Positions 34,736-42,057 of a DNA stretch of 64,000 nucleotides are shown in pieces. The notes under the pieces are model-generated. The model searched no databases. It was not told where the DNA came from and saw only the letters and a program-made list of their open reading frames with translations. The stretch is from NCBI RefSeq assembly GCF_014203735.1, contig NZ_JACHJQ010000002.1:558001-622000 (forward strand), read 5' to 3'. The translations under genes and the position numbers were made by a program. The stretch comes from Actinophytocola algeriensis. GTDB lineage: Bacteria > Actinomycetota > Actinomycetes > Mycobacteriales > Pseudonocardiaceae. Numbering within the stretch: position 1 is the stretch's first letter; the number at the start of each line of letters is the position of its first letter.

Positions 34736-35119
34736 CTACAGCATCGGCCACAACGAGACCGTCACGGCGACGGCCATCGCGGCCAGTGCCAGCACCTCCA
34801 CGAGCAGCGCGGCGAACACGAGCCGTGCGCGGACCCGGTTGAGCGCACGCAACCCGGTGAGCCCGCGAGTTCGGTGTCGGCCCGCCGCACCCGGGCGAGC
34901 ACCGGGCTGGGTCGCGACGGTCGTGACGGCCACGGCGTGCTCCGCGGGAGCACCGGGCAGGGTCCTGGCGAACCACGGCGCCGACGCGGCCGCGCTCACC
35001 TGCGCGATGTTCCGGGTCTCGTCGCCGAACAGGGCGAGGCCCCGTGCGCGCACGCCAGGGCGGATCAGGGCCGCGCCGTTGGGCGCGGGCGTGAGGACGG
35101 CGACGTGGCGGCCGGTCAC
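34736..35119 (-). CDS. Small membrane-anchored protein of unknown function
   Basis: 127 residues: a soluble N-terminal ~90 residues beginning TGRHVAVLTPAPNGAALIRP and a single C-terminal helix ARLVFAALLVEVLALAAMAV, a tail-anchored topology. The GTG start overlaps the stop of the 54-codon gene (GTGA), so it is translationally coupled. Last gene of the nitroreductase operon; it converges on the ROK gene with 4 bases between stops. Family not recognised. Confidence 0.5.
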   Translation of the reverse strand: MTGRHVAVLTPAPNGAALIRPGVRARGLALFGDETRNIAQVSAAASAPWFARTLPGAPAEHAVAVTTVATQPGARPGAAGRHRTRGLTGLRALNRVRARLVFAALLVEVLALAAMAVAVTVSLWPML

Positions 35120-35280
35120 GTCGTGATGCTCGGCCAGTCGTTCAGGAAGCCGCGCAGCAGGTCCGGCGTGTCGGCCTCGCGGGCGATGACGAAGACGAGC
35201 GCCGCGTACCCGCCGTCGTGGAACGGGACCAGCTCGTGTGACAACGGTTCCGCGACCGGGATGTCGACCACCCAGCCCAT
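35116..35280 (-). CDS. 54-codon gene in the nitroreductase operon
   Basis: Codes a 54-residue acidic protein starting MGWVVDIPVAEPLSHEL and ending FLNDWPSITT. The ATG at 35280 follows the nitroreductase stop by one base (TGAC-ATG), and its own TGA overlaps the next gene by 4 bases. Both junctions are those of real coupled genes, and third-position GC is high, so I regard it as coding. It has no membrane segment or signal. Function unknown; it might assist or regulate the nitroreductase or the tail-anchored protein. Confidence 0.55.
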   Translation of the reverse strand: MGWVVDIPVAEPLSHELVPFHDGGYAALVFVIAREADTPDLLRGFLNDWPSITT

Positions 35281-35281
35281 G

Positions 35282-35920
35282 TCATGCCCAGCGGTCGACG
35301 TGCAGGACCTCGTCCAGCGGCTGACGCGGAGCGGGCTTGAACGACTCGCCCGTGTAGTACGCGGTCGGGATCAGGGCGGCCTGGTGGACGTCGTCGGGGA
35401 GGCCGAGGATGTCCGCGACCTCGTCCTCGTACGTCAGGTGCAGGGTCGTCCACGCGGTGCCGAGCCCGTAGGACCGCGCCGCCAGCATGAAGCTCCACGC
35501 CGCGGGCAGTACCGACCCCCACAGACCTGCCTGGTTCCCGGCCGGCAGCTCGGCCCGCCCGGTGCGCAGGCACGGGATCACCAGCACCGGCACCTCACCC
35601 ATCCGTTCGGCCAGGTACGCGACCGAGTCGTGCACCCGCTGCTGCACCACCGACCGGGACGGGTCGTCCGCGAAGAGCCTGCCCGCGGCGCCGGACGACG
35701 AGAGGTACGCCTCGCACGCCTTCGCGTACACGGCACCGACCCGGGCGCGCTGAGTGGCGTCCGTCACGACGACCCATTCCCAGGTCTGCCGGTTCGAGCC
35801 GCTCGGGGCCTGCAGCGCCACCGTCAGCGCCCGTTTGACCAGGTCCAACGGGACGGGGCGGGTCAGGTCCAGCCGCTTGCGGACGGTGCGGGTGGTGGTC
35901 AGCAACTCCTCCGGCGTCAT
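35282..35920 (-). CDS. Nitroreductase-family FMN oxidoreductase
   Basis: 212 residues, the usual size. RTVRKRLDLTRPV gives the FMN-phosphate arginines, ALQAPSGSNRQTWEWVVV the isoalloxazine-contacting stretch, and AARSYGLGTAWTTLH the C-terminal flavin contacts. It probably reduces nitro or enone groups using NAD(P)H; the natural substrate is unknown. The ATG at 35920 has no Shine-Dalgarno, but TACGTT lies 6 bases upstream, suggesting a leaderless message. First gene of a three-gene operon and divergent from the ABC-F gene. Confidence 0.8.
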   Translation of the reverse strand: MTPEELLTTTRTVRKRLDLTRPVPLDLVKRALTVALQAPSGSNRQTWEWVVVTDATQRARVGAVYAKACEAYLSSSGAAGRLFADDPSRSVVQQRVHDSVAYLAERMGEVPVLVIPCLRTGRAELPAGNQAGLWGSVLPAAWSFMLAARSYGLGTAWTTLHLTYEDEVADILGLPDDVHQAALIPTAYYTGESFKPAPRQPLDEVLHVDRWA

Positions 35921-35955
35921 GCGTTCAACGTAGTTGGTAACGCATCTCCAGGGCG

Positions 35956-36020
35956 GTGCGATGCCATCAGTGACCCCACGGTGCTGGCGGACCCCCGACC
36001 TGGCAGCACCGCGGGGTTTT
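35956..36020 (+). promoter_or_regulatory. Leader with terminator-like hairpin before the ABC-F gene (possible attenuator)
   Basis: CCCCaCGGTGCTG (35974-35986) pairs with CAGCACCGcGGGG (36004-36016) and is followed by TTTT (36017-36020), the only hairpin-plus-T-run intrinsic terminator I see in the window. A second copy of the left arm, GCGGTGC (35953-35959), could compete for GCACCGC (36006-36012). Short leader frames are present (GTG at 35956 with TGA at 35971-35973; ATG at 35961). Antibiotic-responsive ABC-F genes are often controlled by such leaders. The nitroreductase is divergent, so this is not simply an upstream gene's terminator. Confidence 0.5.
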
Positions 36021-36042
36021 CTCATATCTAGGCTCTGTCCCG

Positions 36043-37680
36043 ATGAGCGCAACACTGGTCGCCAAAGGGCTGGCGGCGGGCCACGGGGACCGCGTCCTGT
36101 TCACCGATCTCGATCTCGTCGTCGCGCCCGGCGACGTCGTCGGGCTGGTCGGGGTCAACGGGGCAGGCAAGTCGACGCTGCTGCGGGTGCTCGGCGGCGT
36201 GCACCCGCCGGAAGAAGGGTCCGTCCGGCTGAGCCCGCCGACCGCGACCGTCGGCTACCTGCCGCAGGAACCCGACCGCAGGCCGGGTGAGACCGTGCGC
36301 GCGTTCCTCGGCCGCCGCACCGGGGTCACCGTCGCGCAGGCCGACCTCGACGCCGCCACCGCGGCCCTCGCCGACGGGAAACCGGGTGCGGACGAGGACT
36401 ACGCGACCGCGCTGGAGCGGTGGCTCGCGCTCGGCGGCGCCGACCTCGACGAGCGGGTGGGCGAGGTGGTCGCCGACCTCGGGCTGACCGTCGGCATGGA
36501 CGCGGCGATGACGTCGCTGTCCGGCGGGCAGGCGGCGCGGGCGAGCATGGCGTCGCTTCTGCTGTCCCGCTACGACGTGTTCCTGCTCGACGAGCCGACC
36601 AACGACCTCGACCTCGACGGGCTCGCGCGCCTGGAGCGGTTCGTGACCGGCCTGCGGTCGGCGACCGTGCTGGTCAGCCACGACCGCGAGTTCCTGGCGC
36701 GGACCGTGACCTCGGTGCTCGAACTGGACCTGCACCAGCAGCAGGTGAACGTCTACGGCGGCGGCTACGAGTCCTACCTCGCCGAGCGCGAGGTCGCGCG
36801 GCGGCACGCCAGGGAGCGGTACGAGGAGTTCGCCGACACCAGGGCGTCGCTGGAACTGCGGGCCCGCACGCAGCGCGCGTGGATGGACAAGGGTGTCCGC
36901 AACGCCCGCCGCAAGGCACCCGACAACGACAAGATCGGCAAGAACAAGCGGGTCGAGTCGACGGAGAAGCAGGCCGCGAAGGCCCGGCAGACCGACCGCA
37001 TGATCGAGCGCATGGAGGTGGTCGAGGAGCCGCGCAAGGAGTGGGAGCTGCGGATGGAGATCGCCGCAGCACCCCGGTCCGGCACGGTCGTCGCGGCGAT
37101 GCGCGGGGCGGTGGTGCGGCGCGGTGCGTTCACGCTCGGCCCGGTGAACCTGCAGATCGACTGGGCGGACCGGGTCGCGATCACCGGCGCCAACGGGGCG
37201 GGCAAGTCGACGCTGCTCGCCGCGCTGCTCGGCAGGGTCCCGCTCGACGATGGCACGGCGTCGCTCGGGTCCGGGGTGCGGATCGGCGAGGTCGACCAGG
37301 CCCGCGCGCTGTTCACCGACGACCGGGCGCTGCTCGCGACGTTCGAGGCGCAGCTGCCGGAGACGACGCCGCAGGAGCTGCGGACGTTGCTCGCGAAGTT
37401 CGGCCTGACCGCGGCCCACGTGATGCGGCCGGCGGAGAGCCTGTCGCCGGGCGAGCGGACCCGTGCCGCGCTGGCCTTGCTGCAGGCCCGCGGCGTGAAC
37501 CTGCTGGTGCTGGACGAGCCGACGAACCACCTCGACCTGCCCGCGATCGAGCAGCTGGAGTCGGCGCTGGCGAACTACCCCGGCACGTTGCTGCTGGTCA
37601 CGCACGATCGCCGGATGCTGGACGCGGTCCACACGAACCGCCACGTACACGTCGCGGACGGGCTCGTGACCGAGGAGTGA
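36043..37680 (+). CDS. ABC-F family ATPase (ribosome-associated, antibiotic-resistance type)
   Basis: Soluble protein of 545 residues with two ABC cassettes and no membrane part. Walker A GVNGAGKST and GANGAGKST; signatures SLSGGQAARA and SLSPGERTRA; Walker B FLLDEPTNDLD and LVLDEPTNHLD. The interdomain linker (about residues 240-350) is long, highly charged and alpha-helical (RARTQRAWMDKGVRNARRKA), as in ABC-F proteins that reach into the ribosomal exit site and displace drugs. Housekeeping translation-factor roles are also known in the family, so resistance is inferred. The start at 36043 has no clear Shine-Dalgarno; TAGGCT lies 8 bases upstream. Confidence 0.85.
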   Translation: MSATLVAKGLAAGHGDRVLFTDLDLVVAPGDVVGLVGVNGAGKSTLLRVLGGVHPPEEGSVRLSPPTATVGYLPQEPDRRPGETVRAFLGRRTGVTVAQADLDAATAALADGKPGADEDYATALERWLALGGADLDERVGEVVADLGLTVGMDAAMTSLSGGQAARASMASLLLSRYDVFLLDEPTNDLDLDGLARLERFVTGLRSATVLVSHDREFLARTVTSVLELDLHQQQVNVYGGGYESYLAEREVARRHARERYEEFADTRASLELRARTQRAWMDKGVRNARRKAPDNDKIGKNKRVESTEKQAAKARQTDRMIERMEVVEEPRKEWELRMEIAAAPRSGTVVAAMRGAVVRRGAFTLGPVNLQIDWADRVAITGANGAGKSTLLAALLGRVPLDDGTASLGSGVRIGEVDQARALFTDDRALLATFEAQLPETTPQELRTLLAKFGLTAAHVMRPAESLSPGERTRAALALLQARGVNLLVLDEPTNHLDLPAIEQLESALANYPGTLLLVTHDRRMLDAVHTNRHVHVADGLVTEE

Positions 37681-37702
37681 CCCCCCGGCTCGCCGGGGGG
37701 TC
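37679..37702 (+). terminator. Terminator overlapping the ABC-F stop codon
   Basis: GACCCCCCGGC and GCCGGGGGGTC form an 11-bp perfect stem whose left arm begins inside the TGA stop. Confidence 0.8.
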
Positions 37703-37778
37703 GGTCACGCCGCCCGCGTGGACGTTCCTGCCCGCGAGCATCGGCATTGCTCCATCTGGCGGCTGCCTTGGCAAGTTA

Positions 37779-37806
37779 TTTTCCACTTAACGTATGAGTT
37801 GGAAAA
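37779..37806. promoter_or_regulatory. AT-rich inverted repeat upstream of the C39-like gene
   Basis: TTTTCCA (37779-37785) and TGGAAAA (37800-37806) flank 14 bases that include TAACGT and TATGAG, possible -10 sequences. The block 37775-37810 is strikingly AT-rich for this genome and lies 24 bases before the start. Probable promoter/operator. Confidence 0.4.
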
Positions 37807-37829
37807 CTATTCAGGTCGGGGAGATGCCA

Positions 37830-38465
37830 ATGCGTCGTGTTGTGATATCCGCCTTCGTACTCACGTTGGCCGGGACCTTCGGGCTGGTCGGCGGTGCCGC
37901 CGCCGCCCCGAACGAAGCACCATCGGGGCCGGCGACCGCGTCGTCGGCCCAGGGCGTCGAGAAGATCCTTCCGTTCCAGCACCAGTGGCAGGAGACCGGC
38001 TACTGGTGCGGCCCGGCGGCCACCAGGGTCGCCATCTCGGCACGCACCAACAACCCGCCCAGCCAGGCCACGCTGGCCGCCCAGCTCGGCACCCACACCG
38101 GCGGCACGGACCACATCAGCCAGGTGTCCACCGTGCTGCGGGCCAACCTCGGCGTGCCGTACGAATACCGCGAGATGCCGAACGATCCGCCCACCCAGTG
38201 GCAGCGCGATCAGCTCTGGCGCGACATCATCGCCGACATCGACGCCGGGTTCGCGGTCGTCGCGAACATCGTCGCGCCGCCGGGGAACCAGCCGCCGGGC
38301 TACCCGCCCAACCAGACCGTGTACCACTACGTCGCCGTGGTCGGCTACGACACCAACTACAACACCGTGCTGATCGCCGACTCGGCACAGTTCTCGCTGG
38401 GCGTCTACTGGTTGAACTTCAGCCAGCTCGCCACCCTCATCCCGCCGAAGGGCTACGCCTTCTGA
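37830..38465 (+). CDS. Secreted C39-like cysteine peptidase domain protein
   Basis: 211 residues. The signal peptide (MRRVVISAFVLTLAGTFGLV) is followed by a papain-like C39 fold: Cys in QETGYWCGPAATRVAI, His in TVYHYVAVVGYDT, and an Asp in LIADSAQFS. Proteins of this kind are exported and do not carry transporter domains. The ATG at 37830 is preferred to 37824 because GGGGAG ends right at 37823, giving six-base spacing. A single gene bounded by terminators on both sides. Peptidase activity is likely but not proven by sequence; the target is unknown. Confidence 0.75.
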   Translation: MRRVVISAFVLTLAGTFGLVGGAAAAPNEAPSGPATASSAQGVEKILPFQHQWQETGYWCGPAATRVAISARTNNPPSQATLAAQLGTHTGGTDHISQVSTVLRANLGVPYEYREMPNDPPTQWQRDQLWRDIIADIDAGFAVVANIVAPPGNQPPGYPPNQTVYHYVAVVGYDTNYNTVLIADSAQFSLGVYWLNFSQLATLIPPKGYAF

Positions 38466-38496
38466 CCCGATCGGAGCCGGTCGGCACCGGCCGAGA

Positions 38497-38534
38497 CACA
38501 GGATGCCCCCGCCTGCCGGCGGGGGCATCCTGTG
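38497..38534. terminator. Bidirectional terminator, 17-bp perfect stem
   Basis: CACAGGATGCCCCCGCC pairs with GGCGGGGGCATCCTGTG around a TGCC loop, between convergent genes ending at 38465 and 38555. Confidence 0.88.
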
Positions 38535-38554
38535 CGTTCACGGGCGCTACCCGG

Positions 38555-39043
38555 TCAGCACATGGTCGTGGCCATCACGTCGGTCGGGCTCGCCCACGAC
38601 GCGCAACCGTCGTAGGAATGCCCGTACCAGTTGTGCCCGAATTCGTGCGCGGCGAGCAGCGCCGCGTCGTTCACCGCACCCGGGAACAATTTGATCAACT
38701 GGCCCGCACCGTAGTTGCAGCCGACCACGATCAGATTTCCGTGGACGTCCATGACCTCGATTCCCTCGGCCAGGAATCCGCAGTCGGTGATCGCGGAGTT
38801 CTGGCACCGCACCGGCGTGCCGCCACCCTCCGTAACGTCACCCCAGTAGTTCGCGCCCTGGCGGATCGATCCTTCCCATCCGCCGCAGGACGATTCGATG
38901 TGGTACGACCATGCCTGCGCGGTGACGTCCGCGGCCCGCGCGTCGTCCGCGGGAGCGGCACCGGCGGTAACCGGAATCCCGAAGAAAACGAACCCGATGG
39001 CGGCAGCCGCCACCGTCAACATTTTTACGACAAACCTCGACAT
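38555..39043 (-). CDS. Small secreted zinc metalloprotease-like protein
   Basis: 162 residues. Signal peptide (KMLTVAAAAIGFVFFGIPV), then a mature domain of ~130 residues. AAHEFGHNWYGHSYD contains HExxH with further His/Asp candidates for the third zinc ligand, and DVMATTMC near the end may be the Met-turn. Overall this resembles snapalysin-type (M7) small metzincins, but the third-ligand spacing differs from the canonical HExxHxxGxxD. Six cysteines imply disulfides. The ATG at 39043 has GAAGGA seven bases upstream. It faces the C39-like gene across a shared terminator. Confidence 0.7.
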   Translation of the reverse strand: MSRFVVKMLTVAAAAIGFVFFGIPVTAGAAPADDARAADVTAQAWSYHIESSCGGWEGSIRQGANYWGDVTEGGGTPVRCQNSAITDCGFLAEGIEVMDVHGNLIVVGCNYGAGQLIKLFPGAVNDAALLAAHEFGHNWYGHSYDGCASWASPTDVMATTMC

Positions 39044-39149
39044 CGCGCATTCCTTCGATAGCAGGGATAAGAAACACGAGCGATGAAACAATTCGAGGGC
39101 CAATACCCCGACAGATTTGAACGTACGACCAGGCCGAAATACCTCACAA

Positions 39150-39165
39150 CCCTACGAAGGTAGGG
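39150..39165. promoter_or_regulatory. Palindrome upstream of the cupin gene
   Basis: CCCTAC-gaag-GTAGGG, 6-bp arms, centred about 60 bases before the cupin start in a 175-bp divergent gap. Possible operator. Confidence 0.4.
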
Positions 39166-39218
39166 TCCTACGACAAGGCCGGGGTTACCGGTTGCCGATG
39201 ACGTCAGGAGCGTGCTCG

Positions 39219-39554
39219 ATGACCGATCACCCGGAGGTCAGCCAGGTGGACACCGTGGCGGCCGAACTGCTCGAGGAGGCGAAGCGGCACGCCACGCGCC
39301 GCGCCGCCCGCACCCTCGTCACCGGCCTGGCCCAGCGCGCGACCCTCATCGCCATGCTCGAAACCGTGGACCTGGCCGAACACGACGCACCACCGGCCGC
39401 GACCCTCCAGGTGGTCACCGGCCGGGTGCGCCTGCACACCCGCGACCGCGACTGGGTCCTGGAAGCCGGTCAGCTCGCCGCGGTCCCCCGCCAGCGCCAC
39501 GGCCTCACCGCGATCACCGACGCCGTGGTGCTGCTGACCGTCTCGCTGCGCTGA
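39219..39554 (+). CDS. Small cupin-like protein
   Basis: 111 residues. The C-terminal ~60 residues (TLQVVTGRVRLHTRDRDWVL, EAGQLAAVPRQRHGLTAITD) have the cupin two-motif pattern with His and Glu that might bind metal, and the N-terminus is helical. AGGAG lies eight bases before the ATG. It may be a sensor or isomerase; no function is readable. It lies 98 bases before the IclR gene on the same strand, so they may be co-transcribed. Confidence 0.65.
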   Translation: MTDHPEVSQVDTVAAELLEEAKRHATRRAARTLVTGLAQRATLIAMLETVDLAEHDAPPAATLQVVTGRVRLHTRDRDWVLEAGQLAAVPRQRHGLTAITDAVVLLTVSLR

Positions 39555-39652
39555 GGTCCGTCAGCCAGGTCGATCGGCAGGACCTCCCGGCAGGCAAAGG
39601 GTCCGCATCGCCGCCCCGGGCCGGACCGGCGGTGGCGTGCGAGGATGCCGAG

Positions 39653-40441
39653 GTGACCGACCCATCCAGCAGTCAGCCGCGGTCCGGCGCACAGGCCGTC
39701 GAGCGGGCGCTCGCCGTGCTGCGATGCGTGGAGGCCACCGACAGCGGTGCCGGGATCACGGACCTGGCCCAGCGGGCGGGACTGACGGTCAGCACCACGC
39801 ACCGCCTCGCCCGCACGCTGGCGGACGCGGGCCTGCTCGTCCAGGACCCGGGCACCGAGCGGTACCAGCTGGGCCCGGCGCTGGTGGTGCTGGGCAGGAA
39901 GGCGGAGCGCCGCCTCGGCTACCGCCAGGCCCTGCCGCTGCTGGAGGAACTGGCGGCGGCGACGGGCGAGTCGATCAACCTGGGCATCCGCGCGGGCAAC
40001 GAGGTCCGCGTGGTGCTGGACGTGGAGTCCCGGCAGCCGCTGCGCTTCAACCAGGAGTCGGGCAGCCGCGTCCCGATGCACGTCTCGGCGATGGGCAAAT
40101 GCCTGCTCGCCGCGGGTGCCGACATCGACGCGCAGATCACCGGTCTCGGCGACCTCGTGCGGGCCACCCACCGCACCATCACCGACCGCGACCAGCTGCG
40201 CGCCGAGCTCGAACTGGTCCGCGACCGCGGCTGGGCCCTCAACGACGAGGAACGCAACCCGGGCGTCCGCGCCATCGCCGCTCCGGTCCGCCTGCCGGGC
40301 GGCGGAGTGGCGGGCGCCATCGCGATCCAGGGCCCGACGGTCCGCATCACCGACGACCGCCTCCCCGAACTGGCCGACCTGCTGGCGAAGACCACCGGCC
40401 GCGTGGCCGTCCTGCTCGCCGCACCCCCGGAAACCACGTGA
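39653..40441 (+). CDS. IclR-family transcriptional regulator
   Basis: 262 residues. N-terminal winged helix (SGAQAVERALAVLRCVEATD, TDLAQRAGLTVSTTHRLART), then the GAF-like effector domain (ESINLGIRAGNEVRVVLDVE, SAMGKCLLAAGADI, NPGVRAIAAPVRLPGGGVAG). The GTG start has GAGG eight bases upstream; the long frame open upstream is antisense-like and rejected. IclR proteins usually govern catabolic genes; no obvious target adjoins it. Confidence 0.88.
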   Translation: MTDPSSSQPRSGAQAVERALAVLRCVEATDSGAGITDLAQRAGLTVSTTHRLARTLADAGLLVQDPGTERYQLGPALVVLGRKAERRLGYRQALPLLEELAAATGESINLGIRAGNEVRVVLDVESRQPLRFNQESGSRVPMHVSAMGKCLLAAGADIDAQITGLGDLVRATHRTITDRDQLRAELELVRDRGWALNDEERNPGVRAIAAPVRLPGGGVAGAIAIQGPTVRITDDRLPELADLLAKTTGRVAVLLAAPPETT

Positions 40442-40597
40442 TCCCGGGCGACCCGCCGCAGGTCCGGGCCGCGAGGCTCGACGGGTAGCCCTCGTCGCGG
40501 ACGACGATCCCCCGGAAGGATTCCCGGTTCGACCCACTCGCCGCCGTTCGGCTACCTACACTGCGAAGGCAGTCACGGAACGCGACCCTGGGGAGAC

Positions 40598-41050
40598 ATG
40601 AACGGCAACATCCTCGATCCGGACGGCGCGCGGGAGCGGCTCGACGCGTGGAAGGGCCGGATCGACAAACTGGCCGCCGACACGAAGGCGATGAGTGACC
40701 AGCTGCAAGATGTGCAGGTCACCGCCACCGACCCGAACGGGCTGGCGGAGGTCACGGTCGACTCGACCGGTTCGCTGGTGGATCTGCGGCTGACCGAACG
40801 GATCCAGCAGACCGATCCGGCGGCCGTCGCGCGGGCGATCATGGGCACGCTCCGTGATGCCAAGAACAAGGTCGCGGACCGGTCGCAGGAGATCATCGCG
40901 GAGACGGTCGGGACCGAGTCCGCCGCCGCGCGGGCGATCGCGGAGAGCGTCGACCGGCAGCTGCGCACCCCGTCCGGGGACGAGCAGGCGGCCGTCCCCG
41001 CCACCGACGACGAGGACGGCTTCGACGTCCGCGACGACCTGGGCCGGTAG
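40598..41050 (+). CDS. YbaB/EbfC-like protein of a type VII-type cassette
   Basis: 150 residues. The first ~100 (RIDKLAADTKAMSDQLQDVQ, TVDSTGSLVDLRLTERIQQT) match the YbaB/EbfC DNA-binding fold that actinomycetes place in front of ESX-type small secreted proteins. The C-terminal ~40 residues are acidic and disordered. GGGGAG lies just before the ATG. TACACT at 40557-40562 may be the -10 of this operon. First gene of the five-gene block 40598-43326. Confidence 0.7.
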   Translation: MNGNILDPDGARERLDAWKGRIDKLAADTKAMSDQLQDVQVTATDPNGLAEVTVDSTGSLVDLRLTERIQQTDPAAVARAIMGTLRDAKNKVADRSQEIIAETVGTESAAARAIAESVDRQLRTPSGDEQAAVPATDDEDGFDVRDDLGR

Positions 41051-41052
41051 CC

Positions 41053-41361
41053 ATGAGCGACTACGACGTCAACACCGAGCAGCTCCGCACGCACGCCGGG
41101 AACGTCGAGGCGATCATGGCGCGCTTCCAGGCGGTCAAGGCGGCCAGCGCCCACATCGCGCAGGACGACCAGGCGTACGGCCTGCTGTGCGGGTGGATCT
41201 CCGGCATCCTCGAGGGCCGCCACGCCACGCAGGACGACCTGCTCACGTTCGCGGAGCGCAACCTCGGCGACGTAGCGCGGGAGCTGCGGGAGAGCGCGGA
41301 CGACTACGACGCGATGGACAACGACAACGAGCGCCGCATCAACGCCGCGGGTGAGCGATGA
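41053..41361 (+). CDS. EspC-like (type VII secretion target) small protein
   Basis: 102 residues, all-helical, with YDVNTEQLRTHAGNVEAIMA at the start and a central GLLCGWISGILEGRH that keeps the Trp-x-Gly-like turn. This is the pattern of ESX-associated EspC/DUF2580 proteins. It starts two bases after the YbaB-like stop and overlaps the next start by 4 bases. Probable secreted helper or pairing partner of the following WXG-type protein. Confidence 0.7.
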   Translation: MSDYDVNTEQLRTHAGNVEAIMARFQAVKAASAHIAQDDQAYGLLCGWISGILEGRHATQDDLLTFAERNLGDVARELRESADDYDAMDNDNERRINAAGER

Positions 41362-42053
41362 ACGACCTCGTCGCACCGGTGGAGTCGTCCCGTGAGGTGT
41401 GGACCGGCTCCGGCCTCGCGGACAGCATCGAGGGCCTGGTCGACGCGATCAAGAGCGAAGGCTGGGTCGACGACGTGCTCGCGGGCGCGACGCTCGGCGT
41501 CGAGGTCGCCGCGACCGTCATGGACCCGATCAGCGCGCTGCTCGCCAACGGCCTCGGCTGGGCCATGGAGTACTTCGAGCCGCTGCGGGAGATGCTCGAC
41601 GAGCTGACCGGCAAGCCGGACGTCGTCGCCTCGCACGCCGCGACCTGGAACAACATGGCGACCGAGCTGCAGAGCATGGCGACCGACCTCGAGCAGCACG
41701 TCAAGAACGACATGCCCGACTGGCACGGCGGTGCCGCGAACGCCTACCAGCGACTCATGGCCAACAACGTCGAGGCGATCGGCGGGCTGGCCGCGATCTC
41801 GGCGGCCGTCGCGGCGGCGACCGAGGGTGCCGGCGGGCTGGTCGAGATGACCCGCGAGCTCGTGCGCGACCTGATCGCCGACCTCGTCGCGCGGGTGATC
41901 GTGTGGGCGGTCGAGGCCATCTTCGTGGTGACGATCCCGGTGATCGCGTCGCAGATCGCGGCGGCGGTCGTGAAGTGGGCCGGGCGCATCCTCACCTACA
42001 CGATGGGCCTGATCAACAGCCTCACCAACCTCACGAAGCTCCTGGACGGGTAG
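41358..42053 (+). CDS. WXG100-like protein with hydrophobic C-terminus
   Basis: 231 residues. The middle contains a WXG100-type helical hairpin (AATWNNMATELQSMATDLEQ, then MPDWHGGAANAYQRLM, where W-H-G is the WXG turn). The first ~90 residues are an extra helical domain and the last ~70 hold two hydrophobic segments (VIVWAVEAIFVVTIPVIA). Probable type VII substrate carrying or guiding the toxin encoded next. Overlaps the preceding stop (ATGA) and ends 4 bases before the toxin. Confidence 0.7.
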   Translation: MNDLVAPVESSREVWTGSGLADSIEGLVDAIKSEGWVDDVLAGATLGVEVAATVMDPISALLANGLGWAMEYFEPLREMLDELTGKPDVVASHAATWNNMATELQSMATDLEQHVKNDMPDWHGGAANAYQRLMANNVEAIGGLAAISAAVAAATEGAGGLVEMTRELVRDLIADLVARVIVWAVEAIFVVTIPVIASQIAAAVVKWAGRILTYTMGLINSLTNLTKLLDG

Positions 42054-42057
42054 GGCG

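Noticed and set aside
36029-36034. TAGGCT as sole promoter of ABC-F
   Set aside because: Spacing to the ATG would allow it, but no -35 match is found and it lies just behind the terminator-like leader; kept only as an alternative.
9700-40000. Natural-product gene cluster suggested by exporters and an ABC-F resistance-type gene
   Set aside because: No synthase, synthetase, RiPP precursor or tailoring set is present; the genes belong to separate operons.
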